64,000 bases of DNA from Nitrospiraceae bacterium. Its GTDB lineage: Bacteria; Nitrospirota; Thermodesulfovibrionia; Thermodesulfovibrionales; UBA1546. A program made the position numbers and the translations under genes. This document shows, in pieces, positions 52,672 through 63,837 of this stretch (positions are counted from its first letter, which is position 1; each line of letters starts with the position of its first letter). The notes beneath the pieces are model-generated. The model saw only the letters and a list, made by a program, of their open reading frames with translations, did not search any database and was not told the origin of the DNA. Where the stretch lies: NCBI GenBank assembly GCA_021373015.1, contig JAJFTJ010000021.1, forward strand, positions 1 through 64,000, in the 5' to 3' direction.

Positions 52672-53340
52672 GTGAAAATAAAAGGCAAACTTTTAGGAGA
52701 ATTGCTTATTGAAAATAACGTAATAGATCAGTTTCAGCTCAGCGCTGCTTTAGGCCATCAAAAACAGTGGGGCGGCAAACTAGGATCCTCACTTATAGAA
52801 ATGGGATTTGTTGAAGAAAAAAAACTTGCATCTTTTCTTGAACAGCAGCTTGGTGAAAGATGTATTTATCTTGATGAAGTTGATATCTCTCCGCAGGCAT
52901 TAAAGACAGTAAAATTTGAGATTGCTAAAAAGCACTGCATAATGCCGGTTTCCTTTGAAAACAATACACTTGTTATTGCAACAGGAGATCCAACGGACAT
53001 TAAGATGCAGGATGAACTTTCTTTTAAACTAAATTGCAGGATAAAACCGATACTTGCTATAGAATCTGACATAAAAAATGCCATCTCTAAACATTACGAA
53101 GGAATAACCATAAATTCACCTCTAAGTTTCAGATCAAGCGCTGAAAAGCTTCCTGAAACTATGGATATAATAAGAAGTAAAAATTCTGAAGCTCAGACTG
53201 AAGGAATAACAAAAAAAGAAGAGACTGATGAAAGCGGTCTTCTTAACGCAATCGTATCACTTCTGCTCGAGAAAGGCATTATTACAAATGAAGAACTATT
53301 TAAAAAAGTCAATGCAAAAACAAAAAAATTTAATTTTTAA
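52672..53340 (+). CDS. Orphan MshEN (type II secretion ATPase N-terminal) domain protein
   Basis: The start is GTG, with AGGAGGACA upstream. The 222-residue protein begins LLGELLIENNVIDQFQLSAALGHQKQWGGKLGSSLIEMGF, the c-di-GMP-binding MshEN pattern of PilB/GspE, and includes FENNTLVIATGDPTDIKMQDEL, but there is no Walker A box: the ATPase core is missing. The tail ends with a short helix (LLNAIVSLLLEKGIITNEELFKKV). It could be a c-di-GMP sensor acting on the pilus or secretion motor. Confidence 0.8.
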   Translation: MKIKGKLLGELLIENNVIDQFQLSAALGHQKQWGGKLGSSLIEMGFVEEKKLASFLEQQLGERCIYLDEVDISPQALKTVKFEIAKKHCIMPVSFENNTLVIATGDPTDIKMQDELSFKLNCRIKPILAIESDIKNAISKHYEGITINSPLSFRSSAEKLPETMDIIRSKNSEAQTEGITKKEETDESGLLNAIVSLLLEKGIITNEELFKKVNAKTKKFNF

Positions 53341-53372
53341 TTACCAGAACAAAATATATTTATAAGCCAGTA

Positions 53373-53774
53373 TTATCTTTTGTATTCCTTCTCAACAATT
53401 TTTTTTATTTCTTTGACAGAATAACCTTTTTTATACAATTCGAAAGCCCGCAGGGCTTCCCCAAGGCAGATGTCTCAGACAGAAGCATGAAGATCAACAT
53501 AACAGCTCAAGAGACTTATATGTTTTGATGCTGACTCCTCGCAAAAACAATAGCAGTATATACTGTCCAGAACCCATGGTATTTCTTTAGCCACACGGTA
53601 TGCTTCTTTTACTCTGGGATTTGCGAACTGACTAGGATCAAGGGTTGCTCTTTTTTCCCCTTTTCTAAGGGATTCATTCTTTTGTGTACCGGTATTTTTC
53701 TGAGCACAACACACATGCGGCAGAAAAACCATAAAAAAACATGACACGACTATAAATATAAGAATCTTCTTCAC
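53373..53774 (-). CDS. Putative selenoprotein of the PCYCGC family (in-frame UGA at residue 100)
   Basis: Ordinary reading stops at a TGA (53475-53477) after 99 residues. If it is read through, the frame stays open for 33 more codons to TAA at 53373, giving 133 residues with a signal peptide (about 1-24). Before the UGA come YCYCFCEE and HISLLSCYVDLHASV; after it DICLGEAL and the helix ending KKIVEKEYKR. In PCYCGC-family proteins the same stretch reads H-S...DCxxxHxxxCDxCLxxA, so UGA falls at the first Cys of the CxxC pair and would make a UxxC redox site. A fitting SECIS hairpin follows (53442-53460). It lies 26 bp after copA, same strand. Read-through is inferred, not shown. Confidence 0.75.
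53442..53460 (-). promoter_or_regulatory. Candidate bacterial SECIS element
   Basis: On the mRNA, GGAAGCCC (53453-53460) pairs with GGGCUUUC (53442-53449) as 8 bp (one G-U), with a UGC loop. The loop has G at its second position. The UGA is 22 nt before the loop, inside the 16-37 nt range known for bacterial SECIS elements, which SelB binds. Confidence 0.7.
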
Positions 53775-53800
53775 CTTTACCTCACACTAATAAAATATCA

Positions 53801-56263
53801 TTAAAGCCTTATTCTTCGCAATCTCAGGGCATTTGTCACTACTGATACTGAACTGAAACTCATTGCTAATGCTGCAAGCATTGGATTTAATAAAATTCCA
53901 AAGAATGGGAAAAGCACGCCAGCTGCAACAGGAATAAGAATTATGTTATAAGCAAAAGCCCAGAAAAGATTTTGCTTTATATTTCTTATTGTTGCCTTGG
54001 AAAGCGCAATTGCGGTCACAACTCCCTTAAGACTACCTTTTATCAGTGTAATGTCTGATGCTTCCATAGCAATGTCAGTCCCAGTGCCAATCGCAATTCC
54101 TACATCTGCTTGTGCAAGAGCAGGCGCATCATTAATGCCGTCTCCAACCATTGCAACAACCTTCCCTTCATTTTGAAGTTTCTTAATTTCCTCTGCCTTA
54201 TCTTCAGGAAGCACTTGCGCAAGCACTCTGTCGATTCCTGCAATACGAGCAATAGCATCTGCTGTTATCCTATTATCTCCTGTAAGCATTGCAACTTCTA
54301 TTCCGAGTTTGTGCAATGATTTTACAATTTCTTTGGATTCGGGTTTAATTGTATCTGCAACTCCAATTATCCCATGAACAATTTTGTCTACAACAACAAA
54401 CACCATGGTCTTGCCATCAGAGGCAAGAGTTTCAGCTTTTTGCTTCAAGCCATTGAATTTAATTCTCTCATTTTCCAACATTGCAGCATTCCCCAGAATA
54501 ACACTTTTGCTTTTTACATCTGCTTTTATGCCTTGACCAGGCACTGCCTGAAATTGGGAAGGTGTCTCTGGAGAAATACCATCAATTTCACGGGCTTTTT
54601 TGATTATTGCCTCGCCGAGTGGATGCTCGGAATTTTTCTCAGCAGACGCAGCATAAAAAAGAATATCTTTTTTTGTAACTGAACCAGACGTGATTATATC
54701 GGTTACTGATGGTTCGCCTTTTGTAAGTGTTCCGGTTTTATCGAATACAACCATATTGATTTTATGAGCAGTCTCCAGAGATTCACCTCCTCGTATAAGT
54801 ATCCCATTTTCAGCGCCCTTCCCTGTCCCGACCATTATTGATGTTGGAGTTGCGAGACCAAGCGCACAAGGACACGCAATTATCAGAACAGCAATTAGAT
54901 TGAGAAGCGCATATGTTAATGAAGGTTCTGGACCGAATAAAAACCATACAAGAAATGTTATGAGTGCAATTATCATTACAACAGGAACAAATACGGATGC
55001 AATTTTGTCTGCCATTCTTGCAATAGGAGGTTTTGAACCTTGAGCTTCCTGAACCATATTAATTATCCGACTCAACACCGTATCTCTCCCGACTCTTGTT
55101 GCCTCAAATCTAAAGGAGCCTGTCTTGTTTATCGTTGCGCCTATAGCGGAATCTCCAGTCTTTTTCTCAACAGGAATAGATTCTCCTGTTAACATTGATT
55201 CATCGACTGACGAATATCCGTCTTTTATTATTCCATCTACAGGAATTCTCTCGCCCGGACGGACTATAATTATATCTCCTATTTCAACTTCTTCTATAGG
55301 AATGTCTTTCTCAACACCATTTTTTAGTACTCTTGCAGTTTTTGCCTGAAGCCCCATTAATTTCTTAATAGCTTCTGAAGTTCTTCCCTTTGCCCTTGCC
55401 TCGAACATCCTGCCTAAAAGAATGAGTACGATTATCGCGGCGGCTGTATCAAAATATACTTCTGCGGAATAGCCTTTTATCTCGAATAAGGAAGGATAAA
55501 AAGCTGCAAAAACACTATATATATATGCAGCTGATGTACCCACTGCAATAAGCGTGTTCATATTAGTAGTTCTATGTTTTGCAGCGCTTATTGCGCCTTT
55601 ATAAAACTGCCACCCAATCCAGAATTGAACAGGTGTTTCAAGGATAAGCTGGATAATAAAATTAATCTTTTTAGGCAATGAAAAAATTTTAATGCCAAGC
55701 ATGTCCCAATATGCAAGTATGATTACAGGAATTGCAAGAACTGCACCTATTAGAACCTTCATCTTCAGATTCTGATAATGGGCTTCTCTCTCATGTTTTT
55801 CTTTTTCAACAATATCCTCGCCCTTGTCAACTGTCAAAACGTCGTAGCCTGCATCTTTTACAGCCTGCCTGAGTTCTCTAAGACCAATCTGAGAGGGAAC
55901 ATATTCTACTGTTGCTCTTTCGGTTGCAAGATTTACTGATATAGATACAACACCTTCCAGAGAACTTAATGCATCCTGTACTCGCTTAACACAAGCAGCG
56001 CAACTCATTCCTTTTATAGGAATCGTCTGTTTCGCGATAACAACGCTGTAGCCAAGGTCTTTTATTTTTTTTACAAAATCGCTAATAGATACACTAAGCG
56101 GATTATATAAAACAGTTGCCTTTTCAGCGGTAAAATTAACGCTGGCTTTGTTCACACCTTTCATACTGGATAGATTCGCTTCTATGCTTGCTGCACAAGC
56201 TGTACAGGACATCCCTGTAATTGGTAGATCGATCCTTTTTATCTCTTTATCTTCTTTATTCAT
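53801..56263 (-). CDS. copA: Copper-exporting P1B-type ATPase
   Basis: Two N-terminal HMA domains have [10 protein letters not shown] (about residues 18-27) and [10 protein letters not shown] (about 84-93). The membrane part of this 820-residue protein has the ion-binding CPC ([12 protein letters not shown]), and the cytoplasmic loops have [22 protein letters not shown] and [29 protein letters not shown] near the end gives the MxxSS signature of copper-type enzymes. It pumps Cu(I) out of the cytoplasm. The selenoprotein candidate lies directly downstream and a ThiF-like gene upstream (4 bp), in one operon. A CopZ-like chaperone is encoded at 40184. Confidence 0.95.
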   Translation of the reverse strand: MNKEDKEIKRIDLPITGMSCTACAASIEANLSSMKGVNKASVNFTAEKATVLYNPLSVSISDFVKKIKDLGYSVVIAKQTIPIKGMSCAACVKRVQDALSSLEGVVSISVNLATERATVEYVPSQIGLRELRQAVKDAGYDVLTVDKGEDIVEKEKHEREAHYQNLKMKVLIGAVLAIPVIILAYWDMLGIKIFSLPKKINFIIQLILETPVQFWIGWQFYKGAISAAKHRTTNMNTLIAVGTSAAYIYSVFAAFYPSLFEIKGYSAEVYFDTAAAIIVLILLGRMFEARAKGRTSEAIKKLMGLQAKTARVLKNGVEKDIPIEEVEIGDIIIVRPGERIPVDGIIKDGYSSVDESMLTGESIPVEKKTGDSAIGATINKTGSFRFEATRVGRDTVLSRIINMVQEAQGSKPPIARMADKIASVFVPVVMIIALITFLVWFLFGPEPSLTYALLNLIAVLIIACPCALGLATPTSIMVGTGKGAENGILIRGGESLETAHKINMVVFDKTGTLTKGEPSVTDIITSGSVTKKDILFYAASAEKNSEHPLGEAIIKKAREIDGISPETPSQFQAVPGQGIKADVKSKSVILGNAAMLENERIKFNGLKQKAETLASDGKTMVFVVVDKIVHGIIGVADTIKPESKEIVKSLHKLGIEVAMLTGDNRITADAIARIAGIDRVLAQVLPEDKAEEIKKLQNEGKVVAMVGDGINDAPALAQADVGIAIGTGTDIAMEASDITLIKGSLKGVVTAIALSKATIRNIKQNLFWAFAYNIILIPVAAGVLFPFFGILLNPMLAALAMSFSSVSVVTNALRLRRIRL

Positions 56264-56267
56264 GATT

Positions 56268-57071
56268 TTATTCAGGTGTCTCAGCTAATTTTTTTATTCT
56301 CGGATTATCACTGCATACATGGCAGTCTGGATTTTTCGGAATATGAATCTTTCTGAAATTTGTTTTTAGCGCATCATAAATTAAAAGCTCGTTTTTTAAA
56401 ACACTGCCGATATTCAATATAAGTTTTAAAACCTCTGCTGCCTGAAGCGAGCCGATAACACCAGGTAACACACCCAGCAAACCCGTATCCGGGCTTGACG
56501 GAACAACTCCCTCGGCAGGAATGTCTTCAAAAAGACATCTGTAGCAATGTCCTTTTTTCGGAATGATCGTTGTAACATGCCCTTCGAATTTCAATACTGC
56601 GCCGCTCACAAGCGGTTTATTTAAAATAACACACGCATCATTGATAAGATATCGGGAAGGGAAATTGTCACTGCAATCAACAATAACGTCATAATCCCTG
56701 ATTAATGTCATGATATTTTTTTGAGTGACTCTTTCTCCATATGTTATGAAATTCACATCGGGATTCAGTGCATTGAATGTTTTTTTTGCAGATTCTGTTT
56801 TCGAGGTTCCAAGCGTATTCACACTATGGGCAATCTGCCTTTGTAGATTGCTTAATTCAACATTATCATTGTCAGCCATCCCTATTGTTCCTATTCCGGC
56901 TGCTGTCAGATAAAAACCCAATGGAGAACCCAAGCCGCCGGCACCAACAACAAAAACTTTTGCGCTTAAAAGTTTTTTCTGGCCTTCAATTCCAACTTCA
57001 GCAAGCTTTATATGTTTGTCGTATCTTTGCAGTTGTTCTTCGGTAAGCTCGATCATTTTATCCTTGTACAT
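56268..57071 (-). CDS. ThiF/MoeB/HesA-family adenylyltransferase
   Basis: The 267-residue protein starts [46 protein letters not shown], the E1-like nucleotide site, and has [15 protein letters not shown], a zinc ligand pair CYRC and CHVC, and the adenylylation-type Arg/Gln residues (NLQRQ). Such proteins adenylate the C-terminal Gly-Gly of small sulfur carriers for thiamine, molybdopterin or cysteine. No sulfur-carrier gene is visible here. It is 4 bp upstream of copA. Confidence 0.88.
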   Translation of the reverse strand: MYKDKMIELTEEQLQRYDKHIKLAEVGIEGQKKLLSAKVFVVGAGGLGSPLGFYLTAAGIGTIGMADNDNVELSNLQRQIAHSVNTLGTSKTESAKKTFNALNPDVNFITYGERVTQKNIMTLIRDYDVIVDCSDNFPSRYLINDACVILNKPLVSGAVLKFEGHVTTIIPKKGHCYRCLFEDIPAEGVVPSSPDTGLLGVLPGVIGSLQAAEVLKLILNIGSVLKNELLIYDALKTNFRKIHIPKNPDCHVCSDNPRIKKLAETPE

Positions 57072-57099
57072 GATAATTTTTGCTTTTTGAATTTATATG

Positions 57100-57384
57100 C
57101 TAGATTGGGATCATAATATCAAAGTTTGTTAACTTATTAGCAATTTCCTCTGTCGACATCTGTTTAAATTTATTAGAAGGATTATTCGAGATAATATCCA
57201 CATTCATCATCTTTAGTGTTTCGATTCCAATCTTGGTCTCTTCTGTTATCGCAAGTTGCCGGTCAACAATAAAAACTGTGACCGAATCTTCAGCTAAAGT
57301 AAGACCGATAGCAGTCTTAATAGCAACCGTCTGTCTGTCTCTGGCAATTACTGCAATTTTTTTTGTAATGTTCTTTTTGTCCAT
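57100..57384 (-). CDS. Small hypothetical protein (possible DsrE-like fold)
   Basis: The 94-residue protein opens with KKIAVIARDRQTVAIKTAIGLTLAEDSVTVFIVDR, an alternating strand-helix pattern that resembles DsrE/TusD-like sulfur-relay proteins, but it lacks a conserved Cys in the usual place. Identification is weak. It sits between a LigD-type phosphoesterase gene and the ThiF-like gene, on the same strand as copA, so a link to sulfur-carrier chemistry is only suggested by position. Confidence 0.45.
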   Translation of the reverse strand: MDKKNITKKIAVIARDRQTVAIKTAIGLTLAEDSVTVFIVDRQLAITEETKIGIETLKMMNVDIISNNPSNKFKQMSTEEIANKLTNFDIMIPI

Positions 57385-57393
57385 ATAATTAAT

Positions 57394-57816
57394 CTAAGTT
57401 TCTTTAATCACTGTCTTAAGCTTGAATTTTTCATCAGCATATTTATCTTTCTTTTTTATCAAAAGCCATTCCTTAATTTTATCTTTAAATCTTGTCAGTA
57501 CAAAAACACCGTTTAACTTACTGCCTTTAAGATATATCTCAAGTTTACCACTTTTCATATCGCCGCTGAAAATTTGATATGCTCCCTTGTCCCATATCAG
57601 CACAGTTCCAGCTCCATACATGCCTTCAGGGATACTGCCCTCGAAAGTGCCGTAGTCGAGCGCATGGTCTTCAACCATTATTGCAAGCCTTTTTTCTGAA
57701 GGATTCATCGAAGGACCTTTGGGTATTGCCCATGATTTAAGGACTCCGTCCATTTCGAGCCTGAAATCAAAATGCAGATGACTTGCATGATGTTCATGAA
57801 CTACAAATTTAGGCAT
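57394..57816 (-). CDS. Stand-alone LigD-type 3'-phosphoesterase domain
   Basis: The 140-residue protein is essentially the DNA-ligase D phosphoesterase domain alone: FVVHEHHASHLHFDFRLEMDGVLKSWAIPKGPS and MVEDHALDYGTFEGSIPEGMYGAGTVLIWDKG carry the His/Asp/Arg metal site. It removes a 3'-terminal ribonucleotide or phosphate from DNA ends. The polymerase and ligase domains are missing, and no ligD or ku gene is visible in the window. It precedes the small hypothetical gene by 9 bp. Confidence 0.9.
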   Translation of the reverse strand: MPKFVVHEHHASHLHFDFRLEMDGVLKSWAIPKGPSMNPSEKRLAIMVEDHALDYGTFEGSIPEGMYGAGTVLIWDKGAYQIFSGDMKSGKLEIYLKGSKLNGVFVLTRFKDKIKEWLLIKKKDKYADEKFKLKTVIKET

Positions 57817-57928
57817 TAAACTCCTTTATGGCTCGCCATTTTTAAAAGTTATCATTAATCAGATTTATTGTCAAAGCTTTTATATTAAAAATAATTACGC
57901 TATTAACCTTAAACTTGTAAAAATATTC

Positions 57929-57968
57929 TTGACAAAAAATCTAAAATCATATAACAATATAGTTATAT
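57929..57968 (+). promoter_or_regulatory. ArsR promoter with overlapping palindromic operator
   Basis: TTGACA at 57929-57934 and TATAAC at 57950-57955 are 15 bp apart. The perfect inverted repeat ATATAAC-N6-GTTATAT (57949-57968) covers the -10 box and reaches the start codon at 57967. This is the layout of an ArsR-family autoregulated operator. Confidence 0.65.
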
Positions 57969-58374
57969 GAAAAAAACTGTAACATTATATAAGCTTTTGG
58001 GGGATGAAACAAGGCTGAGAGTTTTGACGCTCCTTACTAGAAAAGAACTCTGCGTATGCCAACTAGTGGGAGTTCTCGGCACATCGCAGCCTTTAATATC
58101 CAGAAACCTATCGCTTCTAAGAAATGCAGGGTTTTTAGACGAACGCAGAGAAGGCAAAATGATTATTTATTCTATGAAGAAAAAACCTTCTGAAATAATT
58201 TTTGAGATATTAAAGATAACAAAAAAACACCTTAATAAAAACAGAACTTTTATAAATGACTTGGGATTACTCAGAGAATGCACTGAGTATAATAAAAAAA
58301 CAGGCAAATGCAGTATGAAAGAATTTCTTGAATACATGAAGAAGAAGCGGAGAAAAAATGCTCGAAAAACATAG
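57967..58374 (+). CDS. ArsR-family transcriptional regulator
   Basis: The 135-residue winged-helix repressor has LYKLLGDETRLRVLTLLTRKELCVCQLVGVLGTSQPLISRNLSLLRNAGFLDERREGKMIIYSM. The cysteine pair ELCVC lies in the helix 3 position used for arsenic or metal binding, with further cysteines in ECTEYNKKTGKCSM near residue 105-120. It likely represses its own operon through the palindrome at its start and releases it upon binding metalloid. It overlaps the NapH-like gene by 17 bp. Confidence 0.88.
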   Translation: MKKTVTLYKLLGDETRLRVLTLLTRKELCVCQLVGVLGTSQPLISRNLSLLRNAGFLDERREGKMIIYSMKKKPSEIIFEILKITKKHLNKNRTFINDLGLLRECTEYNKKTGKCSMKEFLEYMKKKRRKNARKT

Positions 58375-59026
58375 CAAAAAAAGAACAAAATTACAGTCGC
58401 TCACATGGGTAGGACTGCCTCTTATTGTAATCGGAGGATGGTTTTATCCCATATTGGGATATTTCCTTATAGGATGCATGATAGGTGGAATTGGAATAGC
58501 CTTTTACAAAGGCAGAGCTTGGTGCGACTGGATGTGTCCAAGAGGAAGCTTCTATGATCTTTTGATAAAAAAAACGAGCAGAGGGACTAAAATCCCGAAA
58601 TTTTTAAAAGACATGCGTCTAAGAATAGCTGTTCTTGTTACATTAATAACAGTTCTTGGAGCGCAAATATACTCTGCATATCCTGACATAAAAGAGATGG
58701 GACTTGCTATGGTAAAGGTATTGTCAATAACAACGATAATAGGGATTACCATCGGAATATTTTACCATCAGCGCGCATGGTGCTATATATGCCCCGTAGG
58801 AACAATAAGCAACAGCGTCTCTGATGGGAAAAACCTGCTGAACGTGAAATCATCGTGCATCGACTGCAAGATCTGCTCAAAAGTATGTCCTATGCAGATC
58901 AAACCATATAAATATAAAAACCAAGGCATCATGGAAAATAACGACTGCATAAAATGTTCTACTTGTGTTGCTGCATGCCCAAAGAGATCTCTTGAGTTTA
59001 GAGACGAGATCAAGAAAGCAGCATAA
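58358..59026 (+). CDS. NapH/MauM-like membrane 4Fe-4S protein
   Basis: The 222-residue protein has four hydrophobic helices. The first pair brackets WCDWMCPRGSFYD and the second WCYICPVGTISN (the repeated CxxxCP motif of NapH), and two ferredoxin clusters follow, CIDCKICSKVCPM and CIKCSTCVAACPK. It is thus a membrane electron-transfer protein that passes electrons from quinol to a periplasmic or membrane partner. ArsR control suggests a role in arsenic or metal detoxification respiration. The reductase partner is not visible. Confidence 0.85.
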   Translation: MLEKHSKKRTKLQSLTWVGLPLIVIGGWFYPILGYFLIGCMIGGIGIAFYKGRAWCDWMCPRGSFYDLLIKKTSRGTKIPKFLKDMRLRIAVLVTLITVLGAQIYSAYPDIKEMGLAMVKVLSITTIIGITIGIFYHQRAWCYICPVGTISNSVSDGKNLLNVKSSCIDCKICSKVCPMQIKPYKYKNQGIMENNDCIKCSTCVAACPKRSLEFRDEIKKAA

Positions 59027-59047
59027 GTTTAATACAAGGAGATAACA

Positions 59048-59215
59048 ATGCGAAAAAACTATGTCTGTCTGGAATGCGGCTATCAGCTTGAACTAGATAG
59101 TGACACAGAAATCAACACAAATGAAGGGCAAAAAGAAAAGCTCTGCCCCTCATGCCAGAGTTCAAAAATACTGAAGATGGAGATTCAAAATCCTTTTAAT
59201 TGCAGCGGTGGATGA
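59048..59215 (+). CDS. Small zinc-ribbon protein
   Basis: A 55-residue ORF with AAGGAG upstream: YVCLECGYQL and KLCPSCQSS form the two CxxC halves of a rubredoxin-like zinc ribbon, with NCSGG at the end. It lies 21 bp after the NapH-like gene on the same strand. The stop is TGA; reading it as Sec would add only four residues, and the hairpin after it is too close for a SECIS element, so it is taken as a true stop. Confidence 0.7.
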   Translation: MRKNYVCLECGYQLELDSDTEINTNEGQKEKLCPSCQSSKILKMEIQNPFNCSGG

Positions 59216-59258
59216 ACACCTTTTGTCTAAAAAGGCCGGTCAGGTCTTTATGAAAAGG

Positions 59259-61904
<2,646 letters not shown>

Positions 61905-62039
61905 AAGTTCAATTTCAAATCAGGGATGCCGCAGACAAGACAATAAAATCATAGATTATGCTTGCTGTTTGTCCCAAAATTTCTCCTAAACTAACAATAT
62001 TTTTGTGGTCAAAATCATCCTCAGTCGAATATACATTTA

Positions 62040-62071
62040 AGGGGGACGATTCTGCTAAAAATCATACCCCT
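62040..62071. repeat. Two-step hairpin between glutamate synthase and nrpR
   Basis: AGGGG (62040-62044) pairs with CCCCT (62067-62071), and GATT (62048-62051) with AATC (62060-62063), with symmetric 3-nt internal loops. On either strand there is no T run after it, so it is not a simple terminator. It lies 33 bp downstream of the glutamate synthase stop. Confidence 0.4.
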
Positions 62072-62103
62072 CAAATATATTTACATAAACTATAGCGCAA
62101 AAA

Positions 62104-63699
62104 TTATTTCGAGCCTAGTATTTTTAGCGCCTCTTTTCTGTACGAATCCATAATATACGGTATCCCTGTTATTTTTTCACATTCTTCTGTGAGAGACATA
62201 AGATCGTTTCTTGTGATAGATTCAATGTTGAAGCATCTGGTTCCTGCCATAATCTGCTGGAGGCCGACTTTAATTTTCTGGGAGTAGCTGTATATGCCTA
62301 CAGCGCCTAATGGTATTTTCTTGATCTCGGAATTTCCGACAATATTTTTAACATCTTCATAATTAACGAATATCTCTTCAATAGTTGAACCAAATTCGCT
62401 CACTGTTTTTGGCAGATCATTTTCTTTTATCCATTTATCGATGTTTTTGCCGACCATGCCAGGAATCATCAATGCACGGCCCATGCAGACAGCCTTGGTA
62501 AACGGAGATCCCAATGACAAGGCCTTGAATACGCCGTCTTCGCTGCTGAATCCTCCTGCGAATGCTATGTCAGGCACGCGCTGTTTCTTCTTCTGAAGTA
62601 TGCTGCAGAATTCCGCTGCTGCTGAATGCAGATAAAGAGAAGGCATTCCCCACTCTTCCATCATTCTCCATGGGCTCATTCCTGTGCCGCCCGGAGCTCC
62701 GTCAATTGTGAGCAGATCAATCTTCGCATTTGAACTCCATTTGATCGCCATAGCTAACTCGCGCAGTCCATATGCTCCTGTTTTTAGAGTTACTCTTTTG
62801 AAACCAAGCTTTCTAAGTCTGTTAACTTCTGCGTAAAAGCCTTTCTCATCGATAAATCCGAGTCTGCTGTGGCGTTCGAATTCCTTGATCGCCCCGTCCC
62901 TGAAAGCTGCCTGCACAACAGGATCGGATGGATCAGGAGTTACGATATATCCGCGCCTCTGCAGTTCCAAAGCACGTTCAATCGTAGGAACTTTTATCTC
63001 TCCCCCGATGCATTTTGCTCCCTGACCCCATTTGAGTTCGATTGTCTCTATGCCGTGCTTGTCGATTATGTATTCGGCGACGCCGAGCCTTGTGTCTTCA
63101 ACATTCATCTGGACGAGTATCTCGCCGTACCCCTGATGATAGCGTCGGTATTCCTCTATCCTTCTATCCATGTCAGGAGATTTTACTATCTTGTTCTTGC
63201 TGTTAAGTTCAAGCTTTGGATCTATACCGCATACATTCTCGCCGCATACAATGGTTACGCCTGAGATTGCTGCGCCTACAGCAAAGTGTTCCCAGTTCTT
63301 TCTGGCTATTTCTGTTGAACCGAGCGCACCCGTAAATATTGGCATCTTCATTTTTACTTTTTTTGTCCAGCCGTATTCCGTCTCTGTATTAACATCAGGA
63401 AATCTGGCTGTATCAGAATCGCCTTTAGTCCCTTTAGGAAGGCCTTTTGCGCCAAGGGCATAACCATGTATGTTCAGATGAGAATAATCAACAGGATAAT
63501 CTTTGTCTCCGCCTGCTGTCACTTCGCCAAATGGACCGGGATAGATAACCTCTCTGCCTCTGAATGTCGCCTTGAAAACTTCACAATTTCCGCGGCATCC
63601 GTCAATACAGCGTGTGCATATTCCGCTCATTGGCGCTACGTTTCTTGAGCGGTTGCTTGTTCTTGTTGCGTCATTACTATTAGGCCGTTGTAAATTCAT
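62104..63699 (-). CDS. gltB: Archaeal-type glutamate synthase, FMN-binding large-domain protein
   Basis: The 531-residue protein has the Glu_synthase FMN barrel: MPIFTGALGSTEIARKNWEHFAVGAAISGV, ELKWGQGAKCIGGEI, TIDGAPGGTGMSPWRMMEEWGMPS and the loop DIAFAGGFSSEDGVFKALSLGSPFTKAVCMGRALMIPGM. A Cys-rich N-terminus (CTRCIDGCRGNC) could hold an iron-sulfur cluster. The amidotransferase domain of the large bacterial GltB is absent, as in archaeal split systems, so glutamine may be processed by another protein. It heads the nitrogen block. Confidence 0.9.
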   Translation of the reverse strand: MNLQRPNSNDATRTSNRSRNVAPMSGICTRCIDGCRGNCEVFKATFRGREVIYPGPFGEVTAGGDKDYPVDYSHLNIHGYALGAKGLPKGTKGDSDTARFPDVNTETEYGWTKKVKMKMPIFTGALGSTEIARKNWEHFAVGAAISGVTIVCGENVCGIDPKLELNSKNKIVKSPDMDRRIEEYRRYHQGYGEILVQMNVEDTRLGVAEYIIDKHGIETIELKWGQGAKCIGGEIKVPTIERALELQRRGYIVTPDPSDPVVQAAFRDGAIKEFERHSRLGFIDEKGFYAEVNRLRKLGFKRVTLKTGAYGLRELAMAIKWSSNAKIDLLTIDGAPGGTGMSPWRMMEEWGMPSLYLHSAAAEFCSILQKKKQRVPDIAFAGGFSSEDGVFKALSLGSPFTKAVCMGRALMIPGMVGKNIDKWIKENDLPKTVSEFGSTIEEIFVNYEDVKNIVGNSEIKKIPLGAVGIYSYSQKIKVGLQQIMAGTRCFNIESITRNDLMSLTEECEKITGIPYIMDSYRKEALKILGSK

Positions 63700-63797
63700 C
63701 CTCTTTCTCCTTTATTGTTTTTCTTTGCAACATCTCCTAAAATCAAAAGCTTAAATTAATTTCTCTCAATTTCACCTCCCTATTTTAGTATTAATAA

Positions 63798-63824
63798 CAA
63801 TACTTTTAAAATAATTAAGTATTG
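63798..63824. promoter_or_regulatory. Palindromic operator candidate upstream of gltB
   Basis: CAATACTT (63798-63805) and AAGTATTG (63817-63824) form a perfect inverted repeat with an 11-bp spacer, about 100 bp before the glutamate synthase start. It is extended further by TTAAT/ATTAA outside. No GGAA-N6-TTCC site (the archaeal NrpR operator) was seen. Which protein binds is open. Confidence 0.4.
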
Positions 63825-63837
63825 ATTAAGCCTATGG

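Noticed and set aside
59213-59215. The TGA of the zinc-ribbon gene as a second selenocysteine codon.
   Set aside because: Only four codons follow before TAA, and the downstream hairpin is about 9 nt from UGA, nearer than a SECIS element allows.
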